Source: Lachnospiraceae bacterium (lineage in GTDB: Bacteria > Bacillota > Clostridia > Lachnospirales > Lachnospiraceae). Taken from it: a DNA stretch of 9,981 nt. How positions within the stretch are numbered: the first letter of the stretch is position 1; every line of letters starts with the position of its first letter. The stretch is taken from positions 1-9,981 of the forward strand of contig CAAGRM010000091.1 of NCBI GenBank assembly GCA_900772675.1, in the 5' to 3' direction. This document shows, piece by piece, positions 6,310-9,981 of this stretch. The notes beneath the pieces are model-generated. The model did not search any database. It was not told where the DNA came from and saw only the letters and a list, made by a program, of their open reading frames with translations. The translations under genes were made by a program, and so were the position numbers.

Positions 6310-7671
6310 TCAATGAACAGCAAATCCGTCTGCAGATTCCCGATGCAGGAACAAAAGTGCTATTGTCATAATAGTAAGTTCACTTGCAAGAATACCATAA
6401 AGATAGCCGCGGATACCGAAAACCGGGACGAGAAAAAGAATTGCAAGAATACGAATTACATCTCCGGCAAGGTTCTGGAAAAAAACGAGAGAAGTTTTTC
6501 CAAGGCCGTTTAAAATGCTTCCAAGTGTCGTTTCCAGATAGAGAAAAGGACTTAAAAACGAGAGGATACGCAGAAAAACGCCGACTTCTTCGTTTTGAAA
6601 AAGGAAACGTCCAAGCCACGGACCGAAAAAGAAAAAGGCAAAAACAGCGGAAGTGCCAAGCAGCACACAGAAAGAAATTGTATAACGGATCGTGTCTGAT
6701 ATTTGCTCCGGCGTACCGTCGGCCTGCTGTTTTGCTACGCCGGGCAGAAGCATGACGGACACCGCGTGGGTGATGGCGGATGGAAAAAAAATCATCGGAA
6801 GTGCCATACCGGTGAGAATGCCGTACTGCGAGAGCGCTGCTTTCCGGGAAAGACCGGAGGCGACCAGACAGCCGGGGAGCAGAGCACTCTCAATACTGTG
6901 GAGGACATTCAGAAGAATACGGTTCAGCGTAAGCGGAAGATTCAAAGCGGCAAGTTCCCGGAAGGCATCGCGCCAGAGTGCCTTCTCCTCGAAAAAAGCA
7001 GAAACAGGGCGGTGTTTCTGCGGGGATCTGCTGTGGGAAACGGACAGGCAGGCTATCAGAAAGAGGCATGAAAAAAGCTCTCCGGCGGCAGTGCCGAACG
7101 CAGCGACAGCGGCAGGGGGGAGGCTTTTGGAAAGACAGAAAAGCCAGGCAAGGTAGGAAGCACCCATGCGTACGAACTGTTCCAAGAGCTGGCCCAAAGA
7201 TGGAAGTGCCGTCTGGTTTTGGCCAAGATACCACGCTGAGAGGCAATTGTGAATGCCGGAGGGCAGAATGCCGAGCGACAAAATCCGAAGGAGCAGAATC
7301 GTCCGCGGTTCAAAAAGAAGCCGTGTTCCGATAAAATCCGCACTAAAAAAGAGAAAGACGGAGGCAGAGAATGAGAGTATCACCACGATGACGCATCCGG
7401 CAGCCAGACAGATCTTTGCCTGTCTGGAATCCTTCTTTGCAAGACACGATGCGACAAAGCGCGAGAGTACCGTCTGCATGCCGCCTGCGCCAAGGGAGAG
7501 CATCAGTGCGTAGAGAGGTGTGGCGAGCTGGTAGATACCAAATGCCTCCGCACCGATCCGGCGCGACAGGAATATTCTATAGAGAAATCCAAGAATTCTG
7601 CAGCTGATCCCGGATGCAGTCAGAATCAGTGTGCCAAGCAGAAGCGTTTTTTTTCTTATGGTGTCAGGCAT
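6310..7671 (-). CDS. SpoVB-like polysaccharide/lipid flippase (MOP superfamily)
   Basis: This 453-residue protein is almost entirely hydrophobic, with about 12 predicted membrane helices. Its N-terminus has GFLYRIFLSRRIGAEAFG (28-45) followed by IYQLA, the signature I associate with SpoVB/MurJ-like and oligosaccharide flippases; GMQTVLSRFVA (64-74) and a central LNRILLNVLHSIESALLPG stretch also fit. Such proteins move lipid-linked saccharides or peptidoglycan precursors across the cytoplasmic membrane; B. subtilis SpoVB acts in spore cortex formation. It is somewhat shorter than SpoVB (about 520 residues), so a general flippase role is as likely as a sporulation role. ATG 7671 is preceded by AAAGGAG (7679-7685 on this strand). 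It is divergent from iscR and upstream of, but probably not functionally tied to, the DAHP synthase gene. No convincing terminator follows it. Confidence 0.88.
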   Translation of the reverse strand: MPDTIRKKTLLLGTLILTASGISCRILGFLYRIFLSRRIGAEAFGIYQLATPLYALMLSLGAGGMQTVLSRFVASCLAKKDSRQAKICLAAGCVIVVILSFSASVFLFFSADFIGTRLLFEPRTILLLRILSLGILPSGIHNCLSAWYLGQNQTALPSLGQLLEQFVRMGASYLAWLFCLSKSLPPAAVAAFGTAAGELFSCLFLIACLSVSHSRSPQKHRPVSAFFEEKALWRDAFRELAALNLPLTLNRILLNVLHSIESALLPGCLVASGLSRKAALSQYGILTGMALPMIFFPSAITHAVSVMLLPGVAKQQADGTPEQISDTIRYTISFCVLLGTSAVFAFFFFGPWLGRFLFQNEEVGVFLRILSFLSPFLYLETTLGSILNGLGKTSLVFFQNLAGDVIRILAILFLVPVFGIRGYLYGILASELTIMTIALLFLHRESADGFAVH

Positions 7672-7696
7672 GAAAAAACTCCTTTCCGGTTACGAC

Positions 7697-7735
7697 TCTT
7701 CTGCAGTGAAACACTTCCTGTTCAGCTGTAGAAGA
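7697..7735. other. inverted repeat between the flippase and iscR genes
   Basis: TCTTCTGCAG (7697-7706) and CTGTAGAAGA (7726-7735) can form a 10-pair stem on the + strand, with one G-U pair that becomes a C-A mismatch on the - strand. An inner TGAA/TTCA helix can extend it past a bulged G. It lies in the flippase 5' leader region and upstream of the iscR promoter. No T-run follows on either strand. Function unknown: protein-binding site or RNA structure are both possible. Confidence 0.4.
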
Positions 7736-7785
7736 AAATGATTCGGGGCCTTGCACGGGTAGTCTAAAATATGCAAAAAAACTCC

Positions 7786-7814
7786 TTGACAGAACAACAT
7801 GATGGTGCTATTCT
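7786..7814 (+). promoter_or_regulatory. sigma-A-type promoter of the iscRSU operon
   Basis: A perfect -35 TTGACA (7786-7791) is followed by a 17-base spacer and -10 TATTCT (7809-7814). The predicted transcript start is near 7821, giving a leader of about 65 bases before iscR. The promoter directly abuts the inverted repeat at 7826-7850. Confidence 0.82.
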
Positions 7815-7825
7815 GAGTGAGAAAT

Positions 7826-7850
7826 AAATCCGATTAAAACTGTCGGAATT
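7826..7850 (+). promoter_or_regulatory. putative IscR operator (type 1-like inverted repeat)
   Basis: AAATCCGA (7826-7833) and TCGGAATT (7843-7850) form an inverted repeat, with seven of eight positions symmetric, around the AT-rich centre TTAAAACTG. By my hand alignment to the 25-base type 1 IscR consensus as I remember it from E. coli, about 18 of 25 positions agree, including the CCGA and GTCGG half-site cores. It begins about five bases after the predicted transcript start, where a bound regulator would block initiation or escape. Autorepression by the iscR product encoded immediately downstream is the natural inference. As RNA, the same arms could form only a weak hairpin. Confidence 0.65.
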
Positions 7851-7885
7851 AAAAAGAGGTAGCACCGGAAAAAGGAGAAGCAGGA

Positions 7886-8341
7886 ATGAAATTGTCGACC
7901 AAAGGAAGATATGGTCTGCGTGCCATGATTGATCTGGCGAGTCACGAAGAAGAGGGTGCGGTGTCCATTGCCAGTATTTCAGAACGCCAGAACATCTCAG
8001 AGAGCTATCTGGAGCAGCTGGTGCGTCCGCTTCGAAAAGCCGGATTCATTGAGAGTGTGCGGGGAGCAGGCGGCGGTTATGTACTTGCAAAACCGGCAGA
8101 TTCCATTTCGGTAGGAGATGTTCTCCGCGTGCTGGAGGGCGGACTCGAGGCAGTCACATGCTCAGTCAACGAAGGACTGGGTGGCTGCGATGCGGCCGAC
8201 TTCTGCGTCACACGTTTTGTGTGGCAAAGGATCAATGAGGGAATTACAAACGCTGTGGATTCCATCAGTCTCGGCGAACTGGTTCGGCAGAGTCGGCAAT
8301 TAGAAAAAAATAGAAACAGCGATAGAAATGACAAGGAGTGA
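7886..8341 (+). CDS. iscR: Rrf2-family Fe-S cluster regulator IscR
   Basis: This 151-residue transcription factor has the Rrf2 winged-helix domain at the N-terminus: MKLSTKGRYGLRAMIDLA, a helix-turn-helix around 25-50 with ISESYLEQLVRPLRKAG, and the wing VRGAGGGYVLAKP (58-70). Three cysteines, C92, C101 and C107, match the cluster-binding trio of IscR (C92, C98, C104 in E. coli), so it should carry a 2Fe-2S cluster and report Fe-S status. Residues after about 135 are polar and probably flexible. ATG 7886 has AAAGGAG at 7871-7877. The gene leads the operon; its stop lies 6 bases before iscS, whose ribosome site lies inside the iscR 3' end. A CymR-type cysteine regulator is the main alternative, but the cysteines and the iscS-iscU neighbours favour IscR. 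Confidence 0.92.
   Translation: MKLSTKGRYGLRAMIDLASHEEEGAVSIASISERQNISESYLEQLVRPLRKAGFIESVRGAGGGYVLAKPADSISVGDVLRVLEGGLEAVTCSVNEGLGGCDAADFCVTRFVWQRINEGITNAVDSISLGELVRQSRQLEKNRNSDRNDKE
8333..8338 (+). promoter_or_regulatory. iscS ribosome binding site inside iscR
   Basis: AAGGAG lies in the last codons of iscR, 9 bases before the iscS ATG at 8348, directly before the iscR stop. This arrangement suggests translational coupling of regulator and desulfurase. Confidence 0.75.
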
Positions 8342-8347
8342 ACAACA

Positions 8348-9529
8348 ATGATTTATCTGGACAATGCGGCAACAACAAAAACAGCCCCGGAAGTTGTCGA
8401 GGCTATGCTTCCTTATTTCAGCGAATACTACGGAAATCCATCCAGTATTTATGCCATTGCTGGAAAAAGCAAAGAAGCTATTACGAAGGGAAGAGAACAG
8501 ATCGCAAACGTGCTCGGCGCAAAACCGGAAGAAATTTACTTTACAGCCGGCGGAAGCGAGTCCGATAACTGGGCGTTAAAAGCTACCTTTGAAGCATATA
8601 AAAATAAAGGAAACCACATCATCACCACAAAAATCGAGCATCATGCGATTCTTCATACCTGTGAGTATCTGGAAAAAGAGCGCGGTGCGAAAATCACCTA
8701 TATCGGCGTCGATGAGAACGGCGTTGTCAATCTGGATGAACTCGAAGCAGCCATCACACCGGAGACCATTCTGATTTCCGTTATGGCGGCAAACAACGAA
8801 ATCGGAACGATTCAGCCGATCAAGGAAATCGGAAGAATTGCAAAAGAACACAATATTTTATTCCACACAGATGCCGTACAGGCATTTGGCCAGATCCCAA
8901 TCAATGTGGATGAGTGCAATATTGATATGCTCAGTTCCAGCGGTCATAAGATTAACGGACCGAAAGGAATCGGTTTCCTTTACATCCGAAAGGGTGTGAA
9001 AATCCGTTCCTTCGTACACGGCGGTGCGCAGGAAAGAAAACGCCGTGCCGGAACAGAAAATGTACCGGGCATCGTAGGATATGGAGTTGCGGCAGAGCGT
9101 GCGGCAAGAACTATGGCGGAGCGTACCGCAAAAGAAATCGAAGTACGTGATTATCTGATCAACCGCATATTAACCGAGATTCCGAACTGCCGTCTGAACG
9201 GAGATCCGGTAAAACGTCTGCCGAATAACTGTAATATCAGCTTTGAATTCATCGAGGGAGAGTCTCTTCTGATTATGCTGGATATGAAGGGCATCTGTGC
9301 ATCCAGCGGTTCCGCATGTACCTCCGGATCCCTTGATCCGTCCCACGTACTGCTGGCCATCGGATTGCCGCACGAGAAAGCACACGGATCCTTACGTCTG
9401 ACCTTAAGTGAAGAAATCACAAAAGAGGATGTTGATTTCGTTGTAGAGCAGATCAAAGCAATCGTAGACCGTCTGCGCAGCATGTCCCCGCTGTATGAGG
9501 ATTACATCAAAAAACAGCAGGGTAAATAA
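8348..9529 (+). CDS. iscS: cysteine desulfurase IscS/NifS
   Basis: This 393-residue PLP enzyme removes sulfur from L-cysteine, giving alanine and an enzyme-bound persulfide that is passed to IscU and other acceptors such as tRNA-thiolation enzymes. The fold-type I aminotransferase layout is complete: N-terminal MIYLDNAATT, FTAGGSESDN near the cofactor phosphate, H98 in IEHHA stacking on PLP, HTDAVQAFG, and the Schiff-base lysine K201 in SSGHKINGPKG. The catalytic cysteine is C324 in SSGSACTSG, in the long mobile loop typical of group I (IscS/NifS) rather than group II (SufS) enzymes. Length is normal. It lies 6 bases after iscR and about 107 bases before iscU, from which it is separated by a large stem-loop. 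Confidence 0.96.
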   Translation: MIYLDNAATTKTAPEVVEAMLPYFSEYYGNPSSIYAIAGKSKEAITKGREQIANVLGAKPEEIYFTAGGSESDNWALKATFEAYKNKGNHIITTKIEHHAILHTCEYLEKERGAKITYIGVDENGVVNLDELEAAITPETILISVMAANNEIGTIQPIKEIGRIAKEHNILFHTDAVQAFGQIPINVDECNIDMLSSSGHKINGPKGIGFLYIRKGVKIRSFVHGGAQERKRRAGTENVPGIVGYGVAAERAARTMAERTAKEIEVRDYLINRILTEIPNCRLNGDPVKRLPNNCNISFEFIEGESLLIMLDMKGICASSGSACTSGSLDPSHVLLAIGLPHEKAHGSLRLTLSEEITKEDVDFVVEQIKAIVDRLRSMSPLYEDYIKKQQGK

Positions 9530-9545
9530 GTTTTAGAAAATAAGA

Positions 9546-9606
9546 CAGTCCGTCCAGAAAGCCGGTACAGAAAAATTCGGGTAAAAGCTGTGCCGGAGGA
9601 GGACTG
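9546..9606 (+). other. large stem-loop between iscS and iscU
   Basis: Two stacked helices are visible. The outer one pairs CAGTCCGTCC (9546-9555, G9552 bulged) with GGAGGACTG (9598-9606). The inner one pairs CCGGTACAG (9562-9570) with CTGTGCCGG (9588-9596), with one wobble pair, around a 17-base A-rich loop. That makes 18 pairs in all. The sequence after it (CTTTGAAATAG) has only three Ts, so full termination is unlikely. It starts 17 bases after the iscS stop and ends 14 bases before the iscU ribosome site. It could set iscU:iscS dosage by partial termination, RNA cleavage or 3'-end protection of the iscRS message (inference). Confidence 0.6.
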
Positions 9607-9636
9607 CTTTGAAATAGTTCAGGAGGAAAAAGAACA

Positions 9637-9981
9637 ATGTACAGTGAAAAAGTAATGGATCATTTCCAGCATCCGAGAAATGTAGGAGAAATTGAGAACG
9701 CAAGCGGTGTAGGCACCGTTGGAAATGCAAAATGCGGCGATATCATGAGAATTTATCTGGATATCGATGACAATCAGGTAATCCGGGACGTAAAATTTAA
9801 GACATTTGGCTGCGGTGCAGCCGTTGCGACCAGCAGCATGGCGACCGAGATGGTAAAAGGAAAAACTATCCAGGAAGCGATGGAAGTTACCAACAAAGCC
9901 GTTATGGAGGCACTGGACGGACTTCCGCCAGTTAAGGTACACTGTTCTCTGCTCGCAGAGGAGGCCATTCATGCTGCCCTC
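9637..9981 (+). CDS. iscU: Fe-S cluster scaffold protein IscU (N-terminal part, runs off the window)
   Basis: From ATG 9637, with AGGAGG at 9621-9626, the frame stays open for 115 codons to the window edge. It reads MYSEKVMDHFQHPRNVGEIE, the standard IscU/NifU N-terminal start. All three cluster-ligand cysteines are present: C33 in KCGD, C59 in FGCGAA and C103 in VHCSLLAEE. D35 corresponds to the conserved aspartate that tunes cluster release. IscU receives sulfur from IscS and iron, builds a 2Fe-2S cluster and passes it to apoproteins in the cytoplasm. IscU is about 130-145 residues, so 15-30 residues are probably missing. In Clostridia a tRNA thiolase gene (mnmA) often comes next; that is expectation, not something seen here. 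Confidence 0.95.
   Translation, partial: MYSEKVMDHFQHPRNVGEIENASGVGTVGNAKCGDIMRIYLDIDDNQVIRDVKFKTFGCGAAVATSSMATEMVKGKTIQEAMEVTNKAVMEALDGLPPVKVHCSLLAEEAIHAAL

Noticed and set aside
6295..6311. Possible terminator after the flippase gene on the minus strand (GATA/TATC followed by T-runs)
   Set aside because: Only four base pairs and overlapping the stop codon; too weak to call. Read-through toward the DAHP synthase gene is possible.
6692..7334. Overlapping + strand open frames of 118-154 codons opposite the flippase gene
   Set aside because: Arg/Lys/Ser-rich translations with no domain, several frames open at once, typical of the strand opposite a hydrophobic membrane-protein gene.
7760..7779. 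AT-rich TAAAATATGC / GCATATTTTA as a flippase promoter on the minus strand
   Set aside because: A TATTTT -10-like element exists but no -35 element lies at an acceptable distance (14, 15 or 20 bases only).

Overview
The window looks like an ordinary chromosomal stretch from a low-to-mid GC Gram-positive anaerobe of the class Clostridia, most likely a gut Lachnospiraceae relative. The reasons are strong AGGAGG-type ribosome binding sites, a lipoprotein sugar-binding protein with LplB/YtcP-type permeases, a SpoVB-like flippase, and an Rrf2/IscR - cysteine desulfurase - IscU operon. This placement is inferred from gene content and order, not from a search.

Positions 1-5009 (+ strand) carry an oligosaccharide uptake and breakdown cluster. 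It contains the tail of one ABC permease, a second complete permease, a lipoprotein solute-binding protein, a metallo-beta-lactamase-fold hydrolase with a full set of metal ligands, and a GH30-family glycoside hydrolase without a signal peptide. Two hairpins, one terminator-like, separate the transport genes from the two enzyme genes, so the binding protein may be made in excess over the enzymes. No transporter ATPase is present; CUT1-type systems of this kind usually borrow a shared MsmX/UgpC-type ATPase. A strong, apparently bidirectional terminator at 5029-5078 closes the cluster.

Positions 5108-7671 (- strand) carry a type I DAHP synthase (first step of aromatic amino acid synthesis) with its own good sigma-A-type promoter. 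Upstream of it is a SpoVB-like polysaccharide/lipid flippase of the MOP superfamily. The two are transcribed in the same direction but look functionally unrelated.

Positions 7672-9981 (+ strand) carry the start of a housekeeping Fe-S cluster assembly operon: iscR (three-cysteine Rrf2 regulator), iscS (cysteine desulfurase) and the 5' part of iscU (scaffold). IscS takes sulfur from cysteine and hands it to IscU, where clusters are built; IscR presumably senses Fe-S status and controls the operon. A clear -35/-10 promoter is followed at once by a 25-bp inverted repeat resembling a type 1 IscR site. An 18-pair stem-loop lies between iscS and iscU.

I see no mobile element, CRISPR array, tRNA/rRNA, defence system or obviously novel multi-gene system. 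The points most worth a second look are regulatory: the IscR-like operator, the iscS-iscU stem-loop, and the hairpins that split the sugar cluster. No gap without a gene exceeds 300 bases.
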